Assembly: GCF_030064675.1 (NCBI RefSeq)
Contig: NZ_CP116413.1
Span: forward strand, 529,001 to 593,000
Length of the DNA: 64,000 bases
Direction of reading: 5' to 3'
Origin: Crossiella sp. CA-258035
Lineage (GTDB): Bacteria; Actinomycetota; Actinomycetes; Mycobacteriales; Pseudonocardiaceae
Shown piece after piece: positions 16,749 through 25,920 of the stretch; position 1 is the first letter of the stretch; the number at the start of each line of letters is the position of its first letter. Under the pieces are notes generated by a model. The model saw only the letters and a list, made by a program, of their open reading frames with translations. It was not told where the DNA came from and did no database searches. Made by a program: the position numbers and the translations under genes.

Positions 16749-17549
16749 GTGACCGAGAACCCGCGGTGGAACTACCTGATGGACATGGACGGCGTGCTCG
16801 TGCACGAGGAGCACCTGATCCCGGGCGCGGACAAGTTCCTCAGCGAGCTGCGCGCGCTGGACGTCGGCTTCCTGGTGCTGACCAACAACTCCATCTACAC
16901 CCCGAGGGACCTGCGCGCCCGGCTGCGCCGGACCGGGCTGGACGTGCCGGAGTCGGCCATCTGGACCTCGGCGCTGGCCACCGCCAAGTTCCTGGACTCC
17001 CAGCGCCCCAACGGCTCGGCCTACGTCATCGGCGAGGCCGGGCTGACCACCGCGCTGCACTCCATCGGCTACGTGCTCACCGACCGGGACCCGGACTACG
17101 TGGTGCTCGGCGAGACCCGCACCTACAGCTTCGAGGCCATCACCAAGGCCATCCGCCTGGTCGAGGCGGGCGCCCGGTTCATCGCGACCAACCCGGATGA
17201 GACCGGCCCGAGCCGGGAGGGCGTGCTGCCCGCCACCGGCTCGGTGGCCGCGCTGATCGAGAAGGCCACCGGCCGCGCGCCCTACTTCGTCGGCAAGCCG
17301 AACCCGCTGATGATGCGCTCCGCGCTGCGCTCCATCGGCGCGCACTCCGAGCGGGCGCTGATGATCGGCGACCGGATGGACACCGACGTCCGCTCCGGCC
17401 TGGAAGCCGGGCTGCACACCATCCTGGTGCTCTCCGGCATCTCCACCGAGGACACCGCGGACCGCTTCCCGTTCCGGCCCACCCGGGTGATCGACTCCAT
17501 CGCGGACCTGGTCGGCCACGCGGACAACCCCTTCCCCGACGGGGTGTGA
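16749..17549 (+). CDS. HAD-superfamily (class IIA, NagD-like) hydrolase
   Basis: 266 residues from the GTG at 16749 (an ATG at 16713 is in frame but lacks a ribosome-binding site, whereas GGTGGGGG precedes the GTG). HAD motif I is MDMDGVL, motif II is LTNNS, and the distal [12 protein letters not shown] and IGDRMDTDV carry motifs III and IV. The cap type (C2A) and length match the NagD/phosphoglycolate phosphatase-like branch, which dephosphorylates small sugar phosphates or nucleotides. It starts soon after marR, so the two may be co-transcribed. Confidence 0.87.
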   Translation: MTENPRWNYLMDMDGVLVHEEHLIPGADKFLSELRALDVGFLVLTNNSIYTPRDLRARLRRTGLDVPESAIWTSALATAKFLDSQRPNGSAYVIGEAGLTTALHSIGYVLTDRDPDYVVLGETRTYSFEAITKAIRLVEAGARFIATNPDETGPSREGVLPATGSVAALIEKATGRAPYFVGKPNPLMMRSALRSIGAHSERALMIGDRMDTDVRSGLEAGLHTILVLSGISTEDTADRFPFRPTRVIDSIADLVGHADNPFPDGV

Positions 17550-17640
17550 CCCCGGGGCCCAACCGGGCCGATGTGGGGTCGACGGCGGCGGCCGGGCGCG
17601 TGAGGATGGAGCGACCTGACAGCGGAGTCGCGGAGGTGCT

Positions 17641-19272
17641 GTGGTGCCGGGGATCGCCAGTTACGCGTCTGGGACTTCCGAGGTTCCCCTGCTCGGGGAC
17701 ACCATCGGGGACAACTTCGACCGGGCCGTCGAGCGGTTCGGGCAGCGGGACGCACTCGTCGAGCGGGCCACCGGGCGGCGCTGGACCTACCGCGAGCTGG
17801 CCGATGAGGTGAACGCGGTGGCCATGGGCCTGCTCGGGCTCGGTGTGGCCAAGGGCGACCGGGTGGGCATCTGGGCGCCGAACTGCGCGGAGTGGGTGCT
17901 GGTGCAGTACGCCACGGCCAAGATCGGCGCGGTGCTGGTCAACGTCAACCCGGCCTACCGGGTGCACGAGCTGGAGTTCGTGCTCAACCAGTCCGGGGTG
18001 CGCACCCTGGTGGCGGCCGCGGCGTTCAAGACCTCCGACTACGCCGGGATGATCGCCGAAGTGCGGCCGCGCTGTCCGGCGCTGACCGACGTGCTGCTGC
18101 TCGGCAGTGCGGCCTGGGATGAGCTGGTTTCTGTTGGCAGGCAAGGAGATCCGGCCGCGCTGGCGGCGGCGCAGGGCGCGCTGAGCCCGGATGACGCGAT
18201 CAACATCCAGTACACCTCGGGCACCACCGGCTTCCCCAAGGGCGCGACCCTCTCCCACCACAACATCCTCAACAACGGCTTCTTCGTCGGCGAGCTGTGC
18301 GGGTACACCGAGCAGGACCGGGTCTGCCTGCCAGTTCCCTTCTACCACTGCTTCGGGATGGTGATGGGCAACCTGGGCGCCACCTCGCACGGGGCCTGCG
18401 TGGTGATCCCCGCGCCCGCGTTCGAGCCCAAGGCCACCCTGGCCGCGGTGCAGGAGGAGCGGTGCACCTCGCTGTACGGGGTGCCGACCATGTTCATCGC
18501 CGAGCTGGCCGAGGAGGACTTCGACTCCTACGACCTGAGCAGCCTGCGCACCGGGATCATGGCCGGGTCACCGTGCCCGGTGGAGGTGATGAAGCAGGTC
18601 ATCGAGCGGATGGGCATGCGCGAGGTGACCATCTGCTACGGGATGACCGAGACCTCGCCGGTGTCCACCCAGACCAGGGCGGATGACTCCATCCAGCGGC
18701 GGGTGTCCACGGTGGGCCGGGTGCACCCGCACGTGGAGGTCAAGATCGTGGATCCGGACAGCGGGCTGACCGTGCCGCGCGGCACGCCGGGCGAGCTGTG
18801 CACCCGCGGCTACTCGGTGATGCTCGGCTACTGGGCGCAGCCGGACAAGACCGCGGAGGCCATCGACGCGGCCCGCTGGATGCACACCGGGGACCTCGCG
18901 GTGATGGACGAACAGGGCTACGTCTCGATCACCGGGCGGATCAAGGACATGGTGATCCGCGGCGGGGAGAACATCTACCCGCGCGAGATCGAGGAGTTCC
19001 TCTACACCCACCCCGATGTCCTTGACGCACAGGTGATCGGGGTGCCCGACGCCAGGTACGGCGAGGAGCTGATGGCCTGGGTGCGGCTGCGGCCCGGCGC
19101 GGAAACCCTGACCGCGCAGGCGGTCCGGGAGTTCTGCACCGGGCGGCTCGCGCACTACAAGATCCCGCGCTACGTGCACGTGGTGGACGAGTTCCCGATG
19201 ACGGTCACCGGCAAGATCCGCAAGGTGGAGATGCGGGAGGTGTCGGTGGAGTTGTTGCGGGACAACGGCTAG
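17641..19272 (+). CDS. AMP-forming acyl-CoA synthetase
   Basis: 543 residues from the GTG at 17641, with GGAGG four bases upstream. It activates a carboxylic acid with ATP and CoA. The adenylate-forming motifs are [27 protein letters not shown]-type A5 ([12 protein letters not shown]), [39 protein letters not shown] and the C-terminal catalytic Lys in [14 protein letters not shown]. The closest resemblance is to medium/long-chain fatty acyl-CoA ligases of the FadD type, but substrate specificity cannot be read here. Its stop codon lies inside the left arm of inverted-repeat element B. Confidence 0.92.
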   Translation: MVPGIASYASGTSEVPLLGDTIGDNFDRAVERFGQRDALVERATGRRWTYRELADEVNAVAMGLLGLGVAKGDRVGIWAPNCAEWVLVQYATAKIGAVLVNVNPAYRVHELEFVLNQSGVRTLVAAAAFKTSDYAGMIAEVRPRCPALTDVLLLGSAAWDELVSVGRQGDPAALAAAQGALSPDDAINIQYTSGTTGFPKGATLSHHNILNNGFFVGELCGYTEQDRVCLPVPFYHCFGMVMGNLGATSHGACVVIPAPAFEPKATLAAVQEERCTSLYGVPTMFIAELAEEDFDSYDLSSLRTGIMAGSPCPVEVMKQVIERMGMREVTICYGMTETSPVSTQTRADDSIQRRVSTVGRVHPHVEVKIVDPDSGLTVPRGTPGELCTRGYSVMLGYWAQPDKTAEAIDAARWMHTGDLAVMDEQGYVSITGRIKDMVIRGGENIYPREIEEFLYTHPDVLDAQVIGVPDARYGEELMAWVRLRPGAETLTAQAVREFCTGRLAHYKIPRYVHVVDEFPMTVTGKIRKVEMREVSVELLRDNG

Positions 19273-19435
19273 CCCGTGTTCCAGGTGTGGCGTCGGCGAG
19301 AGTCGTGATCGGTTTGGCCGCTGGCGGTGCGGCCGGGACGCCCTCATACTTGGGTGTATTCGGGTGTTCCGGCCGTGCCGCCAGCGGCCAAACCGGCGCG
19401 GCTATCGCGGGCGCCACACCTGGAACACGGGCTAG
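19269..19435. repeat. Long nested inverted-repeat element B spanning two convergent stop codons
   Basis: The outer arms, 19269-19292 and 19412-19435, are perfect 24-bp inverted copies that include the TAG stops of both flanking genes. The inner arms, 19311-19343 and 19362-19394, match at 29 of 33 positions around a loop that can itself pair (ATAC/GTAT). The inner core is closely similar to element A at 7858-7920. It must form a very long hairpin in either transcript and probably terminates both. Confidence 0.85.
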
Positions 19436-19824
19436 ATGTCGAACACCGGGCCGGTCTGGCTGCGCAGCGCGCAGCCGTTGCCGTAGGTCCTGGTGAAGTT
19501 GACCGGGCGCTTCTGCCAGTTGCCCTTGAGGGTCACCGTGACCGGGCGGTAGTCCATGGTGCAGACCATGGACTCCTTGGTCATCGACTCCACCCGGCCG
19601 TCCACTTCGGCCAGTCGGGCGCAGGCGGCGTCCCGGTGCGGATGGGTGCCGCCGGTGGGTTCGCAGCGCAGGTCGGCGACCTTGCCGGGCGGTGCGGCCT
19701 GCTCGCCCTCGGCGAAGGTCACGGTGAGTTCGGAGTCCTGGCTGTCCGCCGCGGCAGGTCCTGTCACCAGCAGGACGGCCGTCAGCACGGCGAAGGCCAG
19801 CGCGGGTACACGATGAGCAGCCAT
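19432..19824 (-). CDS. Secreted subtilisin inhibitor-like (SSI family) protease inhibitor
   Basis: 130 residues. A signal peptide (MAAHRVPALAFAVLTAVLLV..AAA) precedes a classic SSI domain: LRCEPTGGTHPHRDAAC, VCTMDYRPVTVTLKGNW and TYGNGCAL...TGPVF. The four cysteines (54, 68, 88, 118) have the spacing of the two SSI disulfides. By alignment with SSI the reactive-site P1 residue is Met90 (Cys+2), which favours subtilisin-like targets, followed by Asp91 instead of the usual hydrophobic P1'. It probably protects the cell from secreted proteases. The gene is convergent with the acyl-CoA synthetase and ends inside element B. Confidence 0.93.
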   Translation of the reverse strand: MAAHRVPALAFAVLTAVLLVTGPAAADSQDSELTVTFAEGEQAAPPGKVADLRCEPTGGTHPHRDAACARLAEVDGRVESMTKESMVCTMDYRPVTVTLKGNWQKRPVNFTRTYGNGCALRSQTGPVFDI

Positions 19825-19890
19825 GACTCCGGCTTACCCCACCAAATACCTACTGGTGGGTTCTTCACCAGTTGGCGCAAGGTGGTTCAC

Positions 19891-20661
19891 TCAGACGAGC
19901 AACTGTCCCTTGAGGACGGTCACTGCGCGTCCGGACAGCTGAACCCGGTTGTCACGCAACGTCATTCGCACCGTGCCGCCGCGCGGCGAGGCCTGTTCGG
20001 CGGTCAATGGACCGTCGCCCAGCCGGGGTGCCCACCAGCTGGCCAGGGTGCAGTGCGCGGAGCCGGTCACCGGGTCCTCCGGCACGCCGAAGGCGGGGTA
20101 GAAGCAGCGGCTGACCACGTCCAGGCCGGGGCGGTCGCCGGGCGCGGTGACGATCACGCCACGGACCGGGAGCCGGCCGATCGCGGCCAGGTCGGGGACC
20201 AGCGCGCGCACCTCGGCGGCCGAGGCCACCTCCACCAGGAGGTCGCTGACCGCCTGCGCGGCGGCCTTGATGGTCACGCCGGGTAGCCCGGCCAGCAGGT
20301 CGGGGGCGGGCTCGACGCGCACCGGCGGGTCGGCGGGGAAGTCCATGGTGATCGAGCCGTCTCCGCCGGGCACGCAGACCAGCTCGCCGCTGCGGGTGCT
20401 GAACCGCTGTTCGCCGCCGAGCACGTGCGCGGTGGCCAGGGTGGCGTGCCCGCACAGGTCGACCTCGGCGGCCGGGGTGAACCAGCGCAACGGTTTCGCG
20501 CCCTCGGCCGCCGGGTCGACGAAGGCGGTCTCCGCGTGCTTCATCTCCGCGGCCACCGCCTGCATCCACTCGGCCGGGCGCGGCTGGGTCAACAGCACCA
20601 CCCCGGCCGGGTTGCCACCGAACGCGGTGCCGGTGAAGGCGTCCACCACAAAGATCTCCAC
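19891..20661 (-). CDS. PhzF-family isomerase/epimerase-like protein
   Basis: 256 residues from the GTG at 20661 (VEIFVVDAFTGTAFGGNPAGVV), the standard N-terminus of the family. The two-fold diaminopimelate-epimerase-like architecture is visible: AEMKHAETAFV with the catalytic Glu, RWFTPAAEVDLCGHATLA, and FGVPEDPVTGSAHCTLASWW in the second half. Family members catalyse isomerisations through acid/base chemistry; PhzF itself makes phenazine precursors, but no phenazine genes are present, so the substrate is unknown. It is divergent from an oxidoreductase gene with only 31 bases between them. Confidence 0.9.
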   Translation of the reverse strand: MEIFVVDAFTGTAFGGNPAGVVLLTQPRPAEWMQAVAAEMKHAETAFVDPAAEGAKPLRWFTPAAEVDLCGHATLATAHVLGGEQRFSTRSGELVCVPGGDGSITMDFPADPPVRVEPAPDLLAGLPGVTIKAAAQAVSDLLVEVASAAEVRALVPDLAAIGRLPVRGVIVTAPGDRPGLDVVSRCFYPAFGVPEDPVTGSAHCTLASWWAPRLGDGPLTAEQASPRGGTVRMTLRDNRVQLSGRAVTVLKGQLLV

Positions 20662-20692
20662 AACCCCAAGGTAGCGGGTAGCGTCCGAAGGC

Positions 20693-21694
20693 GTGACCGA
20701 CATTTTGCGCTGGGGCGTGGTCGCCACGGGTGGCATCGCCGGAGCGGTGACCTCGGACCTGTTGCTGGTGCCGGGGATCGAGGTGCACGCGGTCTCCTCC
20801 CGCGCGCTGGCCAAGGCGGAGCAGTTCGCCGGGCGGTTCGGCATTCCGCGGGCCTACGGCGACTACCACGAGCTGCTGGCCGACCCGGACATCGACGTGG
20901 TCTACGTGGCCACCCCGCACAGCCAGCACCACGAGGTCGCCTCGGCCGCGCTGCGGGCGGGCAAGAACGTGTTGTGCGAGAAGGCCTTCACCCTCACCGT
21001 GGCCCAGGCCGAGGAGCTGGTCGGGCTGGCCGAGTCGCGCGGGCTGTTCCTGATGGAGGCCATGTGGACCCGGTTCATCCCGTTGGTCCGCAAGCTGCGC
21101 GCGCTGCTGGCCGATGAGGCGATCGGCGAGATCCGGTTGGTGCGCGCGGACTTCGGCGTGCGCGCGCCCTATGAACCGGCGCACCGGCTGTGGAATCCCG
21201 CGCTGGGCGGCGGCGCGCTGCTGGACCTCGGCGTGTACCCGGTGTCCTTCGCGCACATGGTGCTCGGCGTGCCCAGCGAGCTGCACGTGCACGGCTCCCG
21301 CGCGGCCACCGGCGTGGACGCCGAGGCCGCGCTGCTGCTGGGATATCCCGACGGCGCGCAGGCGCTGCTGAGCACCTCCCTGCTGGCTGAGACCAGGATC
21401 ACCGCCGAGGTGGTGGGCACCACCGGGCGGATCGAGGTGGCCTCGCCGTTCTACGCGCCGACCGCGATGACCTTGCACCGCAACGGGGCCGAGCCGGAGA
21501 CCTTCCGGCATGAGCTGTGGGGCAACGGTTACACCTACCAGGCGCGTGAGGTGGTGGAGCAGATCGCGGCCGGTGAGGTGGAAAGTCCGGAGATGGCTTG
21601 GGCCGACTCGGTGAACGTGATGCGCACCCTCTGTGCCGCACTGGGCCGGATGGGGGTCGCGCACCCGGCCAGCCAGACGAGTTCTGGTCCCTGA
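20693..21694 (+). CDS. Gfo/Idh/MocA-family oxidoreductase
   Basis: 333 residues from the GTG at 20693. The N-terminal Rossmann domain begins LRWGVVATGGIAGAVTSDL and holds VYVATPHSQHHEVASAALRAGKNVLCEKAFT, with the catalytic EKA(F) lysine. The C-terminal domain includes GGGALLDLGVYPVSFAHMVLG with the conserved Asp. The closest resemblance is to dihydrodiol/glucose-fructose oxidoreductase-like NAD(P) dehydrogenases. The substrate is presumably a sugar or diol. The promoter region is shared with the PhzF gene. Confidence 0.91.
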   Translation: MTDILRWGVVATGGIAGAVTSDLLLVPGIEVHAVSSRALAKAEQFAGRFGIPRAYGDYHELLADPDIDVVYVATPHSQHHEVASAALRAGKNVLCEKAFTLTVAQAEELVGLAESRGLFLMEAMWTRFIPLVRKLRALLADEAIGEIRLVRADFGVRAPYEPAHRLWNPALGGGALLDLGVYPVSFAHMVLGVPSELHVHGSRAATGVDAEAALLLGYPDGAQALLSTSLLAETRITAEVVGTTGRIEVASPFYAPTAMTLHRNGAEPETFRHELWGNGYTYQAREVVEQIAAGEVESPEMAWADSVNVMRTLCAALGRMGVAHPASQTSSGP

Positions 21695-21732
21695 CGCTTC
21701 AGGTCTCTGGGTGCCTGGCCGATAGCCAACGG

Positions 21733-22170
21733 GTGGAACGGAGATCACTAGACGCCCTCGTCCACTCGCAAGACCTCGTCGAGGCGGCGCTCCGCATGGA
21801 CCACGCCATCGGCGCGGACGGTTTGCCGCACGCGAACGGCCGCGGTCTCGTGCACGACGTGATGCGCACGGTGGACCTGCTCCAGCGGGTCGCCGACGAC
21901 GTCAAGGACACCGCGCTCAGCTGGGTGAACGCCCAGGACATCAGCGAGGACGAGTACATCACGGTGTGCCAGCACCTGGACGAGATGATCCAGGGGCTAC
22001 AGGCCACGTTCGTCTCGGCGCAGGCCGCCTACCACGCGCTGGGCACCGAGGCGCGGGAGAACCCCACGGCCGCGGTCACGGCCGCCCTGCTGGCCGTGAC
22101 CACCCCGCTCGGGGAGGGTTTCCGCCCGCCGGCGCCCCGGCGCGAGATCCACAACGGGGCCGCCCGTTGA
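21733..22170 (+). CDS. Hypothetical helical protein
   Basis: 145 residues from the GTG at 21733; no ribosome-binding site is convincing, and the frame is also open back into the upstream gene, so the start is uncertain (an internal ATG at 21796 is possible). The sequence is mostly amphipathic helix: LVHDVMRTVDLLQRVADDVKDTALSWVN, then EYITVCQHLDEMIQGLQATFVSAQAAYHAL. No membrane segment or known motif is seen. I do not recognise a family. Codon use is normal for the window, which supports it being coding. Confidence 0.6.
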   Translation: MERRSLDALVHSQDLVEAALRMDHAIGADGLPHANGRGLVHDVMRTVDLLQRVADDVKDTALSWVNAQDISEDEYITVCQHLDEMIQGLQATFVSAQAAYHALGTEARENPTAAVTAALLAVTTPLGEGFRPPAPRREIHNGAAR

Positions 22171-22188
22171 CCCTGACAACTCAACCGC

Positions 22189-22659
22189 TCACGCGGCCTG
22201 CTCGCTGACCCAGCGGCACATCGCCAGCAGCGTGCTCTCCGCGCTGGCCGCCATCACCTCGCGCAGGGTGAGCAGCTCCTCGCGGGTGGAGCCGAGGACC
22301 GGGTCCAGCCGCAGCACCTGCCAGTGCTGGGCGACCACGGTGCCCGGCCCGTCCGCGGTGAAGGTCCAGCGCCAGCGCACGATGCCCTCGGCCAGGCCGC
22401 CGACCACGAAGCTGAACTCGGCGCCCGGCTCGGCGGTCTCGACCTGGGACCGGCTGCGCCAGGTCCGCCCGCCGCGCTGGTTCCGCCCGGAGAACCAGGC
22501 TCCTGGCCGCGGTCCGGCACCGTCGTCGTACTCGGCGGCGACCGCGGTGGGGCTCCAGGACCCGATCATGGACACGTCGGTGACCAGGTCGTACAGCGGG
22601 TGCGGGGCGGCGGGCAGCCAGGCCCGGCGGGTGAAGGTGAGTTCGCCAAGGGAGATCAT
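22189..22659 (-). CDS. SRPBCC-family (polyketide cyclase/START-like) protein
   Basis: 156 residues from the ATG at 22659. The pattern PHPLYDLVTDVSMIGSWSP near the start, GAWFSGRNQRGGRTWRSRSQV with alternating strands, and a long C-terminal helix (TREELLTLREVMAASAESTLLAMCRWVSEQ) are typical of the SRPBCC helix-grip fold that binds hydrophobic ligands. No enzymatic residues can be assigned. It is divergent from an XRE regulator 100 bases away, which may control it. Confidence 0.82.
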   Translation of the reverse strand: MISLGELTFTRRAWLPAAPHPLYDLVTDVSMIGSWSPTAVAAEYDDGAGPRPGAWFSGRNQRGGRTWRSRSQVETAEPGAEFSFVVGGLAEGIVRWRWTFTADGPGTVVAQHWQVLRLDPVLGSTREELLTLREVMAASAESTLLAMCRWVSEQAA

Positions 22660-22759
22660 GCGGCCACCCTGTCGGCCGCGGGCAGGGCGATCCAGACCGG
22701 CTCTGTCCTACCACTGGGAGTGTCACCCTCGGCCCGGCGCGGACCCGGATACTCGGGGT

Positions 22760-23605
22760 GTGGACTCCGGACTCGCCGACTTCCTACAGGCCTGCCGGGC
22801 CCGGCTGCGGCCGCAGGACGTGGGGCTGGTGCCCGGTGACCGGCGGCGGGTGCCCGGGCTGCGGAGGGAGGAGCTGGCGCAGCTGGCCGGGGTCAGCACC
22901 TCCTACTACGTGCGGCTGGAACAGGGCCAGTCCCGCAACGCCTCGCCCGAGGTGATCGACGCGCTGGCCAGGGCGCTGCGGCTGGACGAGGCCGAGCGCC
23001 AGCACCTCCACGACCTGGCCCGCGCCGGGCAGCGCGCCCGCCGGGCCAGGGGGCATCCGGTGGAACGGGTGTCCGAGGTCACGGTCGAGCTGCTGCGCGC
23101 GCTCGGCGACACCCCGGCGCTGGTCCTCGGCCGTGGCTCGGACGTGCTGGCCTGGAACCCGATCGGCCACGCCCTGCTCGCCGGGCACCTGGACTTCACC
23201 GCGCCCCAGCGCCCGGCTGACCGGCCGAACATGGCCCGCCAGGTGTTCCTGGACGCGCACACCCGCGAGCTGTACGCCAACTGGACGGACAAGGCCCTCG
23301 CGGTGGTGGCCAACCTGCGGCTGATGACCGGCCGCTACCCGGGGGACGCCGCGCTGACCGGGCTGATCGGCGAGCTGACCACCCGCAGCCCCGAGTTCGC
23401 CAGGTTCTGGGCCGGCAACCGGGTCGCGGCCTGCAACGGCGCGGTGTACCGGTTGCGGCATCCGCTGGTCGGCGCGCTCACGGTGCTCCAGCAGACGCTG
23501 ATCCCGGTCGGCGAGTGGAGCCAGACGCTGGTGGTGAGCACCCCACGCGAGGAGGCATCACGCAGCGCGCTGGCCCTGCTCGCGCACGAGGTCAGCTCGC
23601 GTTGA
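22760..23605 (+). CDS. XRE-family regulator with MmyB-like ligand-binding domain
   Basis: 281 residues from the GTG at 22760. The helix-turn-helix lies at ~30-85 ([43 protein letters not shown]). The C-terminal part matches the MmyB-like PAS-fold domain: [21 protein letters not shown], a central [17 protein letters not shown], then [11 protein letters not shown] and the ending [22 protein letters not shown]. Such regulators bind a fatty-acid-like ligand and often control a divergent oxidoreductase; here the divergent gene is an SRPBCC protein. Its last 14 bases overlap the end of the R2-like oxidase gene. Confidence 0.9.
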   Translation: MDSGLADFLQACRARLRPQDVGLVPGDRRRVPGLRREELAQLAGVSTSYYVRLEQGQSRNASPEVIDALARALRLDEAERQHLHDLARAGQRARRARGHPVERVSEVTVELLRALGDTPALVLGRGSDVLAWNPIGHALLAGHLDFTAPQRPADRPNMARQVFLDAHTRELYANWTDKALAVVANLRLMTGRYPGDAALTGLIGELTTRSPEFARFWAGNRVAACNGAVYRLRHPLVGALTVLQQTLIPVGEWSQTLVVSTPREEASRSALALLAHEVSSR

Positions 23606-24533
23606 CCGCCAGCGCGGCCGCGTCCTCCTCGCCGAAGCGCTCCTCCAGCTCCTCCGGCGAGTAGTCCAGGTCGATCTGGGCCACCGGCACCCCGCGCGCG
23701 GACTCGATCGCGCCCAGCCGCCGCTGCGCCCGGTTGGCCGCGTAGGCCACGAACTCCTGCACGTCGAAGTCGTACGGCGGGGTCTCGAACTGGTCCTGCA
23801 CCCACTGGATCGCGGTCAGCGCGTGCGGCAGCAGCTCGCCCATCACCTGCTGCACCAGGTCCCAGTTCCGGTCGTCGGCGGCCACGTGCCGACGACAGGT
23901 GAAGGTGCCCCAGGCCATGTGCCGCCGCTCGTCGTCGCCGATCTTGCGGATCAGCTCCTGCATGCCGGGCAGGATGCCGTTCTCCTGGCAGACCTTGTTC
24001 CAGGCGTGGTAGCCGGTCAGTGCCAGGGTGCCCTCGACCACGTGGTTGTAGGTGACGCTGGCCCGGATCTGGTTGGCAGGGCTGGGATCCGCGGCCACCG
24101 CGGCCAGTGCGCTGGGCAGCGCGTCGTAGAAGATCGCCCGGTAGCCGGGGTTGCCGTCGACGAAGGGGTGCAGGTCGCCGGTCAGGCCCACCGCGTCCAG
24201 CCAGCGGCGGAACACCTCGGTGTGCTTGGCCTCCTCGAAGGCGAACTGGGTCAGGTACATCTCGTCGGCGAGCCTGCCCTCGGCGGCCATCGCCCTGATG
24301 AACGGCTGGATGTCCTCGGTCACCGCCTCCTCACCGGCGATGAACATCGCGGTCAGGTAGGTGCTGCCGGCGCGCTGGTCCTCCGCCATCTCCGCCCAGT
24401 CCAGCGCGTCCTGGCTGAAGTCGATGTCCGCCGGGTTCCAGAACCTGGCGTTGCCCTTGACGAACAGGCGCAGCGGGAAGGAGTCCCAGTTGAGCCCGCC
24501 CTGGCGTAGCGAGTGGAAACCCTGTCGCGTCAC
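23592..24533 (-). CDS. R2-like ligand-binding oxidase (R2lox), Mn/Fe
   Basis: 313 residues from the GTG at 24533, preceded by AAAGGAG. Ferritin-like four-helix protein related to ribonucleotide reductase R2. Residue numbers coincide with those I recall for M. tuberculosis R2lox: Glu68, Glu101, His104, Glu167, Glu202 and His205 as metal ligands, and Val71 and Tyr162 for the tyrosine-valine ether cross-link. Family members assemble a Mn/Fe site with a bound long-chain fatty acid and perform two-electron oxidations; the physiological substrate is unknown. The gene follows a TetR regulator by three bases and is certainly co-transcribed with it. Confidence 0.95.
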   Translation of the reverse strand: MTRQGFHSLRQGGLNWDSFPLRLFVKGNARFWNPADIDFSQDALDWAEMAEDQRAGSTYLTAMFIAGEEAVTEDIQPFIRAMAAEGRLADEMYLTQFAFEEAKHTEVFRRWLDAVGLTGDLHPFVDGNPGYRAIFYDALPSALAAVAADPSPANQIRASVTYNHVVEGTLALTGYHAWNKVCQENGILPGMQELIRKIGDDERRHMAWGTFTCRRHVAADDRNWDLVQQVMGELLPHALTAIQWVQDQFETPPYDFDVQEFVAYAANRAQRRLGAIESARGVPVAQIDLDYSPEELEERFGEEDAAALAVNAS

Positions 24534-24536
24534 GTC

Positions 24537-25142
24537 TCACTCCTTTGTGGACAGATGAGGACCGAGCATCGCCGCGGCGACCGCGGTGATCGCCTCGGCG
24601 GCCTGGTCAGGGCTGCCGGAGGGCAGCAGCAGGTGGCTCACGGTCAGCCGGACCGCGGTCTCGGCGTGCAGCGCGGCCACCTCGGCAGGCAGGTGCGGCA
24701 GCCGCGCGCCGATGTGCCCGCGGACCAGCTCGGCGGCCGAGCTCAGCACGGGCGCGCCGCGGGTGGTCACGAACGGCAGCAGGTCCGCCGCGTCCGCGCC
24801 GGTGAGCATCGCGGCGATCAGCCGGTTCTCCGCCGCGTGGGTCAGGATGTAGCGGGTGGCCGCGCGGATGCCGTCGAGCAGGTGTTCCGCGCGCTCCAGC
24901 CGGTGCGCCGTGTCGGCCAGGAACTCCGCGGTCAGCCGCAGCGCGACCGCCTGCACCAGCGCGTCCTTGTTGCCGAACTCGTTGTAGACGGTCTGCCTGC
25001 TCACCCCGGCCGCGGTGGCCACATCGGCCATCCGCAGGCCGTGGAAGCCGCGGTCGGCGAGCAGGTTGGCCGCGGCGTCCAGCAGCGTCTCGCGCAGCGA
25101 AGCCTTGACCCTGGCCGTGAACGGTGTGATCTGAGCCACCAC
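24537..25142 (-). CDS. TetR-family regulator of the R2lox operon
   Basis: 201 residues. The helix-turn-helix is at ~20-65 (LLDAAANLLADRGFHGLRMADVATAAGVSRQTVYNEFGNKDALV). The ligand-binding half is unassigned but hydrophobic. The gene is first in a two-gene operon with the R2lox oxidase; the oxidase ribosome-binding site lies within the end of this gene. A perfect 10-bp inverted repeat starts seven bases upstream of the start codon, a clear candidate for autoregulation. The ligand could be a fatty acid or an oxidised lipid given the neighbour, which is inference. Confidence 0.92.
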   Translation of the reverse strand: MVAQITPFTARVKASLRETLLDAAANLLADRGFHGLRMADVATAAGVSRQTVYNEFGNKDALVQAVALRLTAEFLADTAHRLERAEHLLDGIRAATRYILTHAAENRLIAAMLTGADAADLLPFVTTRGAPVLSSAAELVRGHIGARLPHLPAEVAALHAETAVRLTVSHLLLPSGSPDQAAEAITAVAAAMLGPHLSTKE

Positions 25143-25148
25143 CTGAGT

Positions 25149-25173
25149 TTGACACGAACGACCTTCGTGTCAA
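25149..25173. promoter_or_regulatory. TetR operator upstream of the tetR-R2lox operon
   Basis: TTGACACGAA (25149-25158), a CGACC spacer and TTCGTGTCAA (25164-25173) form a perfect 10-bp inverted repeat in the divergent gap between tetR and the HAD gene at 25222. The left arm also contains a TTGACA -35-like hexamer for the plus strand. Confidence 0.75.
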
Positions 25174-25221
25174 GTGTCTCGACAGCGAGAAATCGTTTGT
25201 CAAGGCACGTACGGTGGAGCC

Positions 25222-25920
25222 GTGGCCAACCTGACCGTGGGTTTCGACCTGGACATGACGCTGATCGACCCCCGGCCCGGCATGGTGCTGGCCATGGACG
25301 AGGTGGGCCGCCGCACCGGGTTCCCGGTCAACGGGGAGAAGTTCGCCAGCAACCTCGGGCCGCCGCTGGACGGCTACTTCCGCAGCTGCGGCCTGGACGA
25401 AGAGCAGGTCGCGACCGGCGTGCGCGAGTTCCGCGCGCTGTACCCGGAGATCGTCATCCCGCGCACGGTCGGCCTGCCCGGCGCGGCCGAGTCACTGGCC
25501 GCGGTGCGTGAGGTGGGCGGTTCGGCGGTGGTGGTCACCGGCAAGTACGGGCCCAACGCGCAGCTGCACCTGGACGCGCTCGGCTGGCAGGTCGAGCACC
25601 TGGTCGGCGAGCTGTGGTCGACCGAGAAGGCGGTCGCGCTGCGCCGGTTCGGGGCCAAGGTCTACGTCGGCGACCACATCGGCGATGTCAACGGGGCCAG
25701 GGCGGCCGGGGCCTTCTCGGTGGCCGTGCCCAGCGGTCCGTGCACCGCGCAGGAGCTGCGGGCGGCCGGCGCGGACCTCGTGCTGGACTCGCTGACCGAG
25801 TTCCCTAGGTGGCTCGCGGGATCAGCCGCGGTCCTGGCGGGACTGCCGGAACACGGCGAAGACGCCCAGCGCGAGACCGACCGGCAGCAGCAGACAGGCC
25901 AGGTTCAGCCACAGGGGTAG
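25222..25920 (+). CDS. HAD-superfamily hydrolase (phosphoglycolate phosphatase-like)
   Basis: 232 residues from the GTG at 25222, with GGTGGAG upstream; the frame is open further upstream but this is the family start (VANLTVGFDLDMTLIDPRPGM). Motif I is DLDMTL, motif II is VVTGKYG, the lysine region is LWSTEKAVAL and motif IV is YVGDHIGDV. It probably dephosphorylates a small metabolite. The last ~35 residues, after LAGSAAV, look unlike the family, are Gln-rich, and overlap 99 bases of an opposite-strand gene. The tail may be a non-conserved read-through. Confidence 0.85.
   Translation: MANLTVGFDLDMTLIDPRPGMVLAMDEVGRRTGFPVNGEKFASNLGPPLDGYFRSCGLDEEQVATGVREFRALYPEIVIPRTVGLPGAAESLAAVREVGGSAVVVTGKYGPNAQLHLDALGWQVEHLVGELWSTEKAVALRRFGAKVYVGDHIGDVNGARAAGAFSVAVPSGPCTAQELRAAGADLVLDSLTEFPRWLAGSAAVLAGLPEHGEDAQRETDRQQQTGQVQPQG

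Noticed and set aside
22232-22759. Upstream extension of the XRE regulator frame
   Set aside because: It is antisense to the SRPBCC gene; the helix-turn-helix protein starts naturally at the GTG at 22760.
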